The position numbers and the translations under genes were made by a program. DNA of 64,000 bases from Paramacrobiotus metropolitanus (taxonomy: Eukaryota > Tardigrada > Eutardigrada > Parachela > Macrobiotidae). The stretch spans positions 1 to 64,000 of the forward strand of contig NW_026570455.1 in NCBI RefSeq assembly GCF_019649055.1, written 5' to 3'. This document shows positions 22,310-33,761 of the stretch, piece by piece (positions within the stretch are counted from its first letter, which is position 1; each line of letters begins with the position of its first letter). Under the pieces are notes generated by a model. The model saw nothing but the letters and a program-made list of their open reading frames with translations, was not told the origin of the DNA and did no database searches.

Positions 22310-23313
22310 CACTGTTACAGCTCAGCAGTTCAGCGATGTGTGAGACTGCGCAGTTGCACACAGTAATTCTAATGTTAAATCCTTTACTTACTCAGCACAA
22401 CAGCCGATATACAGTAAATTAACCCAAAAGAAAACATAGGAGGACATAAGAAAACCTAGTAAAGACTAGAATCAAACAGATTAGACTAGATGATTTCACA
22501 CTCCTGTAAGTGTAGGCCTTACCTGTTAATTACACCCCCATCCGATCGGGACATGACATCCAGACTGCAACACACAAGTACTGCTCAGCAGTTTAAGAGA
22601 AATCATTAGAATTGCCAATTCTTAACAATTTTTTATTACAATTGCGTTAGAAGGTAGAAACACCGAATCCGTTAGAAGGCTCAAACACGGACACATGCAT
22701 GCATTAGTCCCTCGAAGGAATGTACGAGTACTTGACACTACTACTTGTAGCTTGCCAAATGCCCAACTGTATCAAGTAACTGCGTTTAACCGACGGCAGA
22801 AAGAGAAGGCGTGATCAGCAGGCCGCTGCTGCTCGGTGATTGGACGGCAGGACGATGGCGGCATACAGAGTGGGTGTGCCTATTAAAGAGGGCGGGGCGT
22901 CTGCAGCGCCGCCGGAAATGACGCAGAACGGCCTATTCAGAGCGATAATTACATTGCAATTCAAGGTTAAATGCAGTATCTAAGTCTTAGTCCACATCTG
23001 TATATATAGCCACAAGCGGCCGGTGCGGTGCAGGCTGATATGAAAGACCTTCTCGGCCGATGATATCATCGTTTTCGGCGGCGTTTTATTGATTGGCGCT
23101 GCTATCGATCTGCCTTGAATTCGCACACACTGCGTAGCAACCGCTATGCACCACAACGTACGTCACAACACATCCGACGAGCTACAAGCCAGAGTAGTGC
23201 TTCGAAACAAGAATAGTGTACAGCCTGTTGATTTTGAGAAGAGTTTTTTCACAACCTTTCTGAAATTTTATTTCAACCGTACAGGCTGTACAGTATAACG
23301 GATATATATAATT
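22310..23313. other. upstream region of the FLYWCH-like gene
   Basis: No gene seen. A TATATATAG string at 23001-23009, about 300 bases before the ATG, could serve as a core promoter, but this is weak evidence alone. Confidence 0.35.
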
Positions 23314-24090
23314 ATGGATGAAGCGATATCGTTTACGCGTTTGGTCGTATCCGACGCTATGGATGGCAAGTATCACTTCCCCATATGGTCGCCGTCCCGC
23401 CGCGTACGGCGGACAAATCCGCGTCGCAAACACCACGATCTGCAGGCTCTCCGGGACAACGCTCCCCGCTGCCGCCACGCGACTCGAGCGATGGCGCGAG
23501 GGCACTCCTTGCCTCTAAATCTTATTCCGGCAAAAATCGACGGCACCATTTCTTCGAAGCGCTCGGTCCGCGCCCTGTCGGCGCAATCCACCCCGACCGC
23601 TCCCCGCCGGAACCCGGATCCCGGCGATGATGTGGACGCCGAGGACCCGGACCCGGACGCGGTGGACTACGTGGCGCTGTGCGCGCCCATCCAGCCGGTG
23701 ATCCACCGCGGCTTCCTCTACCGCCGCGCGCCGGCACTCGACACGCCCGAGCACCTGGCTTACGCCTGCGCGCACGGGGCGCGCCGCCGGGAGGCGTGTC
23801 AGGGCGGCCTGTACATTGCCCGTGGGGTGCCGCAGCGTCCGGTGCGGATCCCGCACTGCCATCGTCCCAATTACGTGCGCTGCTTCGAGCTGTACCTGCA
23901 GGAGGCGGCGCTGCGCCATCTACGCGAGCAGGCCTTTGCCGCCGAAAATCCGCGCAAGGGATACCAGGATTTCTACGGCCTGGACCGGAAGCTGGCCCAA
24001 CTGCTGCCCACCTGGTCGGCGTTTCAAAAGCATTACCGCGCGGAGCTGAAGGCGGCCAAGGCGCAAACGTGTCGTGATGTTAATGCGTGA
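23314..24090 (+). CDS. single-exon protein with FLYWCH-like zinc finger, 258 aa
   Basis: Intact ATG-to-stop frame of 258 codons, very GC-rich in its 3' two thirds. Residues about 128-186 fit the FLYWCH pattern: G-F-L-Y (133-136), Y-A-C (150-152), Cys162, then H-C-H (181-183), which gives a C2H2 set. In place of the usual W-x-C the sequence has Y-A-C, so it is a variant. An acidic Pro/Asp linker (about 101-116) precedes the finger, and a helical Lys/Ala-rich tail follows. FLYWCH fingers bind DNA or protein in animal regulators and in some transposons. The first 95 residues look less protein-like, and another plus frame (23385-23630) is open with plausible Ser/Pro composition, so the true N-terminus may be spliced or frameshifted. 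Nuclear location is inferred. Confidence 0.6.
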   Translation: MDEAISFTRLVVSDAMDGKYHFPIWSPSRRVRRTNPRRKHHDLQALRDNAPRCRHATRAMARGHSLPLNLIPAKIDGTISSKRSVRALSAQSTPTAPRRNPDPGDDVDAEDPDPDAVDYVALCAPIQPVIHRGFLYRRAPALDTPEHLAYACAHGARRREACQGGLYIARGVPQRPVRIPHCHRPNYVRCFELYLQEAALRHLREQAFAAENPRKGYQDFYGLDRKLAQLLPTWSAFQKHYRAELKAAKAQTCRDVNA

Positions 24091-24164
24091 TGACTCACAT
24101 ATAGTGTGTGAATATTGCGAGCTGATGCAGTAGTCTCTGTAGAAACTGAACGCTCTGCGTTAGG

Positions 24165-24340
24165 GTTGTTGATACCAAATGGTATTTGGTATTGTGGTAC
24201 CAATGGTATACCATTTACCACTGGTGTTTCGGGCGTTCTCCTAATGGTATTTGATGGTATCGTGGTATACCACCGATGATATACCACTAAATACCAGTGG
24301 TATTTTCATGGTATACCAAAATACCAATACCATTAGGTCC
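24165..24340. repeat. palindrome-rich GGTAT/ATACC array
   Basis: Dense alternation of TGGTAT and ATACCA (GGTACCAATGGTATACC, GTGGTATACCACC and others), about twenty copies in both orientations. Can fold in many registers. Confidence 0.8.
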
Positions 24341-27300
24341 TCCAGGCAGCTGGTACTGTATCAACAACCTACTCTGCGTAGCGCACGTTATCATAGCAAC
24401 GGATACAGTACTGCACTCTGTACGCTTATAATCTAACGTCTTTCAAGTGAAATTATACCGGTAGCACATGTGTCTGTGTATCGTCTACTCAGCACCTACC
24501 TTCAAGTTAATGATAAAATATGTTCCTTAACGTCCTTGCTACGCTCTCCCTATTTACATTAGCGGAAACACGCTCTGTAGTGTAAAAAAAATTGAATCGG
24601 CTTGCTACAGGGACAGGTACCGGAAATGCATTGACAGTTCACGCGGCCACACTGAGCGATTCATCAGCCACAGCCGACAGGTACCGGACATGCAGATACT
24701 CACTGGTCAGTAATATGCTTCGTATGTACAAGGAGCAGAATGCACGATCAGTGCACAGTGCACACTGTACGTCTGTCCAACCATTCGTAATGCCTGAAAT
24801 GTATAATTTCGATAATTTCGGAATCATTTGTAATATTGTGGCAGCATTATCAAACACCGGGAGTACTTAATGCCCTTATGTACAAACTGGTCCGAAATGT
24901 ACGGATGTGCAATCATGTACGTGCTAATCCAACACTGGTAGGTGGACATACGCATATAAAAATGAGCATTTCACCCAAGTCGTATCCATTGGAAGGGTGA
25001 CTAGCCCGGTCGGCACAATAATTATCACGTGCCGTTTTTCTTTGTATTTAGGTATATTATAAATCTTATTCCTTGGTTGTTCCTTGATAAACGTTTTACC
25101 GAACCGGTAAATGTTGTCTGTATTTCGTACTATTGCACACAGAAGTACTTCTAGAAAGGTATTTTGCCGTATTCCTTTGCCGTTAACGTCTTTTAAGTGT
25201 TTACTGAGCTGTAGTTGTTGAGTATCGGTTGAGTCGGCTCTCTCAATACCATGCAGGCTGCAGCTACAATCATGTCTTCAAGTACTGTCACAGCTTGGAT
25301 GTCGCGGATCGGCCTTGACTGTGACCTTTCCACGAATTTTAATCTTTGGTGCAGGTATGATTTTAATGAAGGTTGTGACGCGTTCGGCTGCATCGACCTA
25401 CTGGAAAACAACGACTTCTCGATTACTACTGAGCAGACCTGTGCCGCATATTTAGCGAAACGCGAGTTATTTTAGAGCTATCGAGCTATAACTTAACTCC
25501 TAAGTGTAACTCGCAACGCAAAAAGCGTAACTCTAGCGCAGCTCGCATACAAATTACCGATATTTTACATTATAGCGTAGCTCGAAAATAGGTATACGAA
25601 AGTGAATATTTATACCTTGTAGGCTCGTAGATATCATGCTAAAAGTGCCACGGTTTTACTGACGGTGAGTACGCCAAGATATTGCATCGAAGCCAGTTAT
25701 TCCGTCCGAACAAACTGACCTATGTGATGGCAGGTACGCGAATTCGAAATGACAGACATGGACGTGGACATGAAGATCAAGACTGGTCAGAAATTGTAGG
25801 CACTAAGTACTTGCTCAACGTTTGTCTGGTTCGGAACTTGAACTTCTTTCTTCGAATACTATATCAGGTAAACCAGCGCCAGCAGGTGTACACTGTACAG
25901 TTGATGGATGCACCAAGCGATCGTCGATACTTGGACGCTGTTTAAAAAACTCTTTCGCCCGCTTCTGGCCAGTGGAAGTCGCTATACCGTTTCCAGCCAG
26001 TAATCCACCAGCTTGTACAACGTTGAAGAACAGAACTGACACCAGAGTGTGCGATGCTTCCGGTTTCTCTCCCCGTAACTCATATTCTCTATACAATGTA
26101 AATTCCAGCAGTTTTCTTTTCTTCTTACGGGACGGGCTCATGTACAACTGCGGTGGCAAGATGCGATGAAATATTATCTTTCCGTGGCTCTGCTGGCAGG
26201 ATGACGACAGGAAATACGGAAGTAGATCGTACGTACATATAAAATCCCGTACCCTAAGGTTGAATGATTTAATGTCATTGTCCGCACACATTCAGGGCAA
26301 GAGCCCCGTTAGGAAGCAGTAGACACTCATAACAACAACAATTCTCCGGAATACACAGTGTTTCAGATCAAGCTTTAAACAAGAATACAGCAGCGTATTT
26401 AAACACAGAAGCCCGCATGTGGCTGGTGCTTGGCTTGTAGTGTTTCTGCAGTCCGCCGAAAAAATCGGTTTTCTTACCGGCCAGAAACTACTGCGACCGC
26501 TTTGTATCTTACAAGTGTCGGGCTGGTGCATGTAGGGAATTAGCTAGATATCCAGGTAATTCGATCGCGTCACCGCGAGGACGTTTCGAAATGCCAAGCG
26601 CCGTCGCTCTTGGAACCTAGCACATCCGACAACCAATACATTTCTAGACCTTAAATTAGCGAACGGCCAGATTATATGATATCAGCGCATTCAGCGATGT
26701 GAAATTTTTAGATCCGATAACTCATAGAACGGACAAACGTTCTTGGCGGAAGAGAAAAAACCAGAGCGGTAAAGAATGGCTACAAATTTTCTTAATGATA
26801 AGCAGACTGTGATTTTTACGTGCGGCGACGTTCGTAGATAGGTAGTGAGACCCGGCGACTAGGACCACGAAAAGTCAGCTCGGCATGCTTGTTAGCGCCG
26901 TACAGATACACCGTACATATTATTCCACTGGAAATAACTAACAGTTGTGTCGTACACAATGAACACCAGTTACACCGAAATTCCGCTTCTTGGAGATCCA
27001 CCACTGTGCTCACCGGAATGTCGCCGGCTGCGTATGGAGCGTAAAATATTGGAGACGGCAGATAAAGAGAACTTCCAACCAGCGGCAGGAGTAACGGAGC
27101 ACGAACTTGACTGCTGACTGAATCATTCGCTTGCGCACCGCCTTAACTGTAGGATGGACTTCTACTCAACATCCAGCTGGAATAACTTCGCCAACTGATC
27201 AGCATCGAAATCCAACGAGGAAATGCGGCATCGATCTTGGGGACAGCGCCGAAGGGGCAAATTTAGACCAAATTTTCTCTGTGATTAGGCTGCCTCTGTC

Positions 27301-27480
27301 GATTTGTTGCTTAACGTGATCGTTTCTGAGGTTATTGGGAAATTTTTCTGGGAACATGACAGTCATTAACCATTAAAAAGCTGGAATTAGTAACTATTAT
27401 AAAGCCAAAAAACTGCAGATTTAGGTACTCTGTAAGTACTGTCCAGTAACTGTATCATCCCACCGAAATTGTTCAAGGAA
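24341..27480. other. long stretch without recognised gene
   Basis: Short frames on both strands (24.59-24.87, 25.25-25.47, 25.82-26.29, 26.82-27.01 kb) show no motif, and their codon composition is not distinctive. No repeat family of this window recognised here. Confidence 0.4.
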
Positions 27481-28253
27481 TGGGTTCAAGTTTATTTTAA
27501 ACAAATTTTGCAGTGGTCTTCAGTGAAAAGTCGTCGGTAACCAAGTCGCGTTGTAATTTCGCATCTGTAAGGTAAAGATTACTACCGCCACTTACCAGGT
27601 ACTCGTATTATCCGATGCAAGTCATGTCTACTTAAGCAACATTGTTCCAGATGGGGACAAAATATACCGAAATACGGTATACAATATTAGCGACCCGCAT
27701 ATTTTTCCACAATCGAAACGACACGGACGTGAAGAAGCGTAAAACAACGCTGCCACTTGTATACTTCGTACGGTGTAATGCGATTAATGCGGTATTAGTG
27801 TTAGCTAACTACTAAAATTAATCAAAAAGATCTATGACGCATGATTATACGGCGCGTCTCCTCGGCAGAAGCGCACAGTAGTCCAGCTTACTTCTTCCAT
27901 AAGAAATCTCGCCATCGGATGTGTAGCTTCTAGAAGCCACGTGAGTCTACCATGTCTCCCATAAGCTACGGATCCGAACAAGCTTTGAAGTTTGAACAGA
28001 TGATACAGATCAGGGTCTGTATCTGTTGACTCTGTTCAGAGCGCACACGGATAATTCGGAACAAACATTCCACTGTAGTAAATCAATAGTAACTGCGCAA
28101 ATCAACTTTTGCGATGGACAAGCACGCACGCTGCACAGTTCCGGAGACGTGAATGAGATTGGCTTCCTATAGTTGGAGACAGGCCGATGACGTTCCCGTG
28201 TGCAGCACCAGAAAGGAAACGGCTTGAAGTCTATGCATTAGGAAATCCACGCT

Positions 28254-28721
28254 GTGCTGTCGTACAGCACGGATAAGAACAGAGATTCCGAGAAGATATC
28301 AGAAGAAGAAATAATAATTCCCCGACGACTGGCGCGAACATCTTGCGACTATAAGCCTTCGTCGATAGATTGTTATTGCACAGTGGATAGCACTGTATAC
28401 TGTGCGCGCCTGCAGGCCAAGGGAGTTTTCCGCCGATTTCCTTGGCAAACTCGAAGAAGGTCGACAGAGCGCACAGGGACAAGAGGGTACTTCATCCACG
28501 ACTGCCACGTCACTCACGCTACCTTGAATGAGGACGGAAATGAAATTACTATCTGTAAGGTAACACCAGATGGCAAGTTGGTAAGAGTCCCAGATTCCGA
28601 GAGGAACACCAAGATGAAATCAGTTCTCCAAGGCCGACCTGCAAATCGCAGAGAGTTCTGCGGATTGAAGCCCAGTGTGACTGACTGGTGCTTACTTCTA
28701 GTAAAGGATAACAATCAATGA
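28254..28721 (+). CDS. unrecognised frame in the module, 155 aa
   Basis: Open plus frame, first ATG absent at the listed start (alternative codon), so the 5' boundary is unknown. The C-terminal half has mixed polar composition. In the copy at 58.34-58.57 kb the last 20 or so residues are preserved in frame (C-G-L-K-x-S-V-T-x-W-C-L-L-L-V-K-D-N-N), while the middle has indels. That preservation hints at coding, but close DNA similarity could also explain it. No family recognised. Confidence 0.3.
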   Translation: MLSYSTDKNRDSEKISEEEIIIPRRLARTSCDYKPSSIDCYCTVDSTVYCARLQAKGVFRRFPWQTRRRSTERTGTRGYFIHDCHVTHATLNEDGNEITICKVTPDGKLVRVPDSERNTKMKSVLQGRPANRREFCGLKPSVTDWCLLLVKDNNQ

Positions 28722-28885
28722 ATACGACTGTAGTGCATCCGGCAGCACAACTTGCAGCACAGAGTACGGTGTACGAGTGTACACACGCTGCTTGATGCGC
28801 GTTGCATGAGTGTAATGAACTTGCAAGTGAATCTGCATTCTCCAGTCTATTAAATTTAAATTTAAGTTAAGTTTAAAATTGGCTT

Positions 28886-29101
28886 GTGTTCCCTTTTCCG
28901 TGTGATGCAAGTGCATTGTCGTTAGCCTATCTAGGAAGGTCGTGGAACGATGTATCACTGTCTCTTGCGGCCTCTGTTGCAAGCTCGTTAATTATCATTC
29001 TAATGCTTGGACTTTTGGTCGATGTAGTTCTCGCGAAGAGCCAGAAGAATATTCTGCTGGATAAAGTCGCGTGCTCCTACAAATCTCTAACGATGCGGTG
29101 A
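28886..29101 (+). pseudogene. membrane-protein fragment of the module
   Basis: The frame holds a hydrophobic stretch (about residues 29-47, rich in Ile, Leu, Val) followed by K-S-Q-K-N-I-L-L-D-K-V. The minus-strand copy near 61.1-60.9 kb has the same order: a hydrophobic segment, then A-K-S-Q-K-N-N-L-L-D-K-V and a polar tail. This copy stops earlier, after C-S-Y-K-S, where the other continues. A one-pass membrane protein is the likely ancestor. Family not recognised. Confidence 0.4.
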
Positions 29102-29734
29102 GCTACACGGAGCCTGCGATCAAAAGCCAGTATGGAGGAACCGTTTCCGCCTCCCTGGCATATCTGAGTCATGCGTGCGCAGCGAGTACGACCATAAGAA
29201 GCAAGACAAGACTCCGAGCTTGACTTTTTCTTATAGTGTGCGCTCGTACTTGGCCACGCTGAGTTAGCTTCACGCAGCTCCACATCGGACAAAATGGAAC
29301 AGAACGAAGGACAACAGTCTGTGGAGTCAAATGGGGATACTGAGTTACTGATACTGTACAGCATTTTCGGTTCTCATCGACTTTTTTATTTGCGTCTTAC
29401 TTTTATCTTTATGCACTGTTCATAATATATTTTGACTCCGTTCTCGTTGCTCGTTAGTGTCAGGAAGCGTTCCTCGTATATCGGCAGCGGTTCCCTGACG
29501 GATTTCGAGATACATACGCGAACAACGGAACAAGATGCCGTTCTCGGTGAACCTGGATCGCGCAAATGTGGAATGGCAAATACCATAAAAGCAAATCGCA
29601 TCCAAAAGCAACACATGACAGGCGAAGTATGTGCAATAACACTGCAACACACACGCCCAGAAATAAATTTTTTTCTTCTTTAAACGCAGCGCTACAGGCG
29701 CCCCTTGCGATATCACAGCCATTAATGTGTGCAA

Positions 29735-30094
29735 ATGTTAAAAGGAATTTCAAAAATTTTAAAATTCATTCTTTTAAAATTATGGCAAAGTGCTATGAAC
29801 CTGAAATTTGTGAACTTTCGACTTTATGGCCATGTGTCATTGATAGCAATTCAGCAAAGTTTCAAGAAGATCCAGCAATAACCAGACGTTTGGTGCTCAA
29901 CACTGCATTTAAACTTTTCACCCATTTTAGTACGCCATATCTCAGGAACCGGATTTTGCGCGCGCGCACGGTTTTCTGAACAATGTATACAAATAATTTG
30001 CTTTAGAATGACAGAAAGTATTACAAAAAAGCGAACTGGAGTGCGCGAAAGCGAAAGTTTTAGTGCATGTATCCCATATACCGGGCCATTTTCC
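29735..30094. mobile_element. truncated MITE family 1 (subfamily b), right part
   Basis: Contains the family b interior (AAAATTTTAAAATTCAT, then CACTTTCGACTTTATGGCC-like sequence) and right terminus ending CCGGGCCATTTTCC, followed by TTAA at 30095-30098. The left arm is missing. Confidence 0.75.
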
Positions 30095-30136
30095 TTAATT
30101 CCGCAGCTAAACGAGTAGCCTCAAGACGTTGCTGGG

Positions 30137-30403
30137 TCACTGGGTGGGTAGATTTCCCCTGTCGACAGATTCGGAGTTTGCCGGGAAAACCGTTGGAACG
30201 CCCTTTGTATTAATGGTTAAGGTCTTCCCGCACAGCCTTCCCACGATGCATTGGCAACTTGCAAGAGATGCGCTCCGGTCTGTCAATGAACTTATCCGGA
30301 CATTTTCCAAGTTATTTATTTGCTGCTGAACGTATTGGATGCTGTGCAAACCACTGTGCGTTTCCTTGTGAGTAGTGACTGATGTTGACGCGCCGACGCC
30401 CAT
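30137..30403 (-). pseudogene. module frame with conserved S-L-T-D-R-S-A-S-L-A motif
   Basis: The minus frame shows N-L-E-N, then S-L-T-D-R-S-A-S-L-A and F-P-A-N-S-E-S. The plus-strand copy at 58730-58920 has the same three motifs in the same order and frame. The variable residues between them differ, which is what protein-level conservation looks like. No family recognised. It ends close to the MITE at 29.7-30.1 kb. Confidence 0.4.
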
Positions 30404-30690
30404 AAACGGACACTCTCATACATGCTTACCCGCTAATAACATGGAATATTCTGGGTTATTTAAGCCGCCCCACTCCATTTGTGGTGTCGTGTGCATAAGA
30501 CCGAAGAATGAAATCCTTCCGCCTATTACGCAGGGCTCTATGAGTGTTGAAGATGTACTATGCGTACTATTGTACTATGCGTTCGTATGTAGGAGGAGAA
30601 AGAGCTTAATCAAGTTTTAGTACTTTCGTGTACAGACTCAGGACTGCAGTCTGTACCTCTTTCGTGGGACTGAATCGTGCGCACTGCGCA
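30375..30690 (+). pseudogene. block shared with the 3.9-kb region (D-V-D-A-P-T-P motif)
   Basis: The plus frame begins T-D-V-D-A-P-T-P-I-N-G-H-S-H-T-C-L. The minus frame at 4090-3893 has the same with V and R substitutions and continues similarly to N-E-I-L-P-P. At 3.9-4.4 kb this block lies directly downstream of the retrotransposon endonuclease fragment, so it is probably the element's tail and not an independent gene. Confidence 0.4.
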
Positions 30691-31966
30691 GACTGCGCTT
30701 CTCTGTTGCATCTCGACTGGTAGCCAATGCAGCAAAAAGCGTTACGCGTTCCGGAATGACAGCGGTGGCTATCCCTCGTGTTACACATTCCGCACTAACT
30801 ACGATGGTGAGGCGGCGAAGGCACAGTGCAGCTAGACTGCCTCACGGAGGCACATTAGCTGCCGTGTATCTTCGTCCGAATCCCCTTGACAACGGTCAAC
30901 GGCCGCCGGGGACAGAGTGCAGCGTTGTACCGACGCGCCACTCGCTGCGCTGCATCCTCGTCCCGCCGACGGAGGTCACCGGCCAGCCGAGCCTTCGAAA
31001 GGGACAATCTCGGTGCAGCTGCTCTTATAAGAGAAAATGATGGCGTAACAGTTACGCTACCATTTATAAGGACCAACCGGCGAGGAAGAATCCCAATAAA
31101 ATCGTACCCAAGAATCACAACCACAAGAATCTGTTCGCTTGAAAGCATTATTACGTCAAGTCTATTTGCATGGACATAAATTGGTGTTCAATGAGGAATC
31201 ATGAAATCAAGTCGAATAGAAGTACCGATGCTGTACAGCATTTTCCCTCGCGTTTCCGCCTTACGTCAACTTGGCTGGAATTCACTGCAGGAGACAGATA
31301 GTGCGTAAGATTCCGCTGTATACCGACTGGGTAACTGCTTCTGGGGATATTACAGAGTACAGTAGGCCGACGAATTGAAGGTGATCTGCATATTATGTAT
31401 TTCCCCTGGTCAACCGGTTACGTCCACTAAATCTCCAAGCTGACTGAATGTAGTACAGTCTGTACATGTAGTACATTCGGCCAGCTCCAAGATTGAGCGG
31501 ATTAACCCCGTAACAGGTAGGGATTCCGTTTGCATCCAGAAAAATGGCGCTCGAAGGAATGCTGAAGGTTTCCAGCTTTGCTCCTTATGGACGCATAGCT
31601 CAGTCAGCTCCACTGAGATACGCATTATTTTATGATGCGCACAGTGAGAACCCTCCCGAACGACGCACGCCTTCTCATCCGCTGGCTTCGTCCCCGATCC
31701 CGTTGGCACTGGTGCGCTGGACTGCCAGCTTCCCTGCATACGGTACAACCTTGCAAACCAGGTTGCCCATCTTCATGCAGTTTCGCCGAAACTCCGTAAA
31801 GATGGGTGTTGACAAGTGTTTGCAAATCGCGCGAATATTCTTCTTCGCATATCCTATAAGGTTGCTGGAGATTTCTTTTCCACACAAGTTCTTTCTTACC
31901 TGTGACACTGGCTCATGGCACAGCGATTACGATACTACGCCTCAAGTTTCCGGAATACACGCTCCG

Positions 31967-32433
31967 TTAACGTCCTTCAAAAATTAATGTTCCCGGGGGA
32001 ATTTCTAGACTGTTTCTGGCATAATCGGGTATAGAAGAAGCATCACACATTTGCATGGCTTTGAAGGCTTTCTGGGCTGATCGGTGGCAGTGCAGTGACA
32101 TAATCACAATAACTGCTCCATTTCCAAGTGGATTCCCCATAACAGTATCACCAAAGGTATCACTAATCTCACGGACATAGCATACTGCAAAAACAAATGC
32201 TACACTCGCAACTGCCAAGATTTTCCGTTTACGGATGGTTGGGCACCAAATGCACGTTTACGTCCAGTTAATATAGAAGTCTCCTGTAAAATGCATGGAA
32301 ACGTATTCGTGGTTGTAAAAATATATTCCCAATAGCTTCCAAATAATCTACCGAGTTCTCGGTATATAATGGCGTTAGTACACTCTTTTCGATCTCTAAC
32401 AGGGAGACAGAGCTGACTCATTAAAATCAACAC
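31967..32433 (-). pseudogene. unrecognised protein with M-G-N-P-x-G-N-G-A-V-I-V-I motif (copy B)
   Basis: Minus frames here carry I-F-T-T-T-N-T-F-P-C-I-L-Q, then A-S-V-A-F-V-F-A-V (hydrophobic), then E-I-S-D and M-G-N-P-L-G-N-G-A-V-I-V-I-M-S-L-H. The copy at 63.1-62.77 kb shares all of these blocks. This copy has a 2-base difference after V-P-N-H-P that shifts frame, so it is likely broken. Two hydrophobic segments suggest a membrane protein. Splice sites (CATTTTACAG at the I-L-Q block) are possible but not resolved. Confidence 0.4.
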
Positions 32434-32450
32434 CCCATCCTCGTACGGTG

Positions 32451-33448
32451 TGTCAGTGACTCAGTACATGTACAGTTGATAGTTCACAACCACTGTTTGC
32501 AAAATCGCGTGCTGTACCCAGTTTGATAACTCACTGTTGCCTGCACTTAGTGCACTATAGGCTATAGGCTATAGTTAGTTTATGAGACGAATTATGCACC
32601 ATTTTGCACTCCTATGTCCTAATGCAGCTAACTTACCTGTAAATAATATTATTCATTTTTGTTGCAGTCTGCAGGTAAAAAACAGTAGTCATAGCTTACG
32701 TTATCTTAGTCCCAGAACGGCACTCCATCAAAAATGTTTCATTGCATGTAAACTGCAAGAGGATATCAGAGCACCGTCAGGGGTTTTCCTTCGTCTTGAT
32801 AATCATAGAACATTCAGCAGGTTACTAAGTTAATTTTAACAGTTTTTGCCTCAGACTTCCGGAATCGCAATAAAAAATGGGCGACATTTTACCGGAGCTC
32901 CTCATCCAGATTTTTACGTACTTGGATGTGCATTGCCTAGCTCGTGCTCAAAGGTTCGGGGATTGTTTTAAACTGTTATCCTGATTGAAATCTATTTTTG
33001 CAGTTGACTCAACTTTGTTGTACTGATTTGCACTTTTAACTTTAAATACAATGCTGCAGGATTATCATAAGAATGAAAAAACAATTTTCAAAAAACTGGG
33101 TTCATCTGTCCAGAAAAAGAATAACCAGGAGATCCATAGGCGAATTTACCTCGCTTGGGCAGGAGGGGCACTGAGAACCCGGGAACCCAAAAGACGATGA
33201 GCTATTCTACTGCGAAAATCCCGTTGAGATTTTTTACAGGCAATTAAACTGGTTCAGCTTGCGTGTAAAGCAAAGTGCCTTTGATCAGTCCTTTGATCAG
33301 TCATCAAGCAAATTGCGCTCAAAATTCTGCTCGGTAATTATCTGAACTTGTCTCGCTTTAATTTTTCTCCTCGTCCCGCTTGGTGCTTCTTCAGATTGCA
33401 GTCTGCTCGCAAATAGCAATCAACTGACTCGATAACACCGTATAAAGA
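32451..33448. other. stretch without recognised gene
   Basis: AT-rich, short frames only (32582-32833). No repeat recognised. Confidence 0.45.
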
Positions 33449-33487
33449 GATTTGGCCTGGTACATGGTACCAAATTCGTGTATCTGT
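33449..33487 (+). repeat. short fragment of MITE family 1a
   Basis: TTGGCCTGGTACATGGTACC followed by AAATTCGTGTAT, the left terminus of the family without the rest. Confidence 0.7.
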
Positions 33488-33529
33488 AGTTTAACTGAAA
33501 GACTTTATTTCGGGTGTGGAATCTGTCAG

Positions 33530-33700
33530 TAATCGTGCGTCGACTTCGCGCTCCGCGCGAATTTACCTTGTTTGTGGACTCTGTATATGATATCGCGCTG
33601 TTGTTTTGCCGTATAACTTCCGCTGCAGAAAAACTTTAATTACTATACATTCCTGTATTTTACATATTTTTATAGAATTTGTAGCAATTTCTATTTACAA
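33530..33700 (+). repeat. 'TTCGCGCG' head repeat, copy next to second satellite
   Basis: CGACTTCGCGCTCCGCGCGA with the TTTAC tail and ATAGAATTTGTAGCAATTT further on, the same elements as at 10.7-11.2 kb. Confidence 0.6.
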
Positions 33701-33761
33701 CGTTCGCCGGAAGCAACTGTTAGGAACGTAGCTTGTAGTGGTAAAATGGGCCCGCGCTCAA

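Larger units (their letters stand above)
27485..32450. repeat. 5-kb dispersed module, fullest copy (copy B)
   Basis: 27485-28860 is repeated in direct orientation at 57384-58695, with long identical runs (for example around 27590-28360 against 57490-58280). 28880-30330 is repeated inverted at 58712-61190. 30350-30400 plus 31050-32440 is repeated direct at 61860-63150. Parts also occur at 3.6-5.2 kb. The first block is the most similar, suggesting the most recent exchange. Confidence 0.85.

Noticed and set aside
23385-23630. Alternative plus frame over the N-terminus of the FLYWCH-like gene
   Set aside because: It stops before the zinc-finger region; kept only as a note on start uncertainty.
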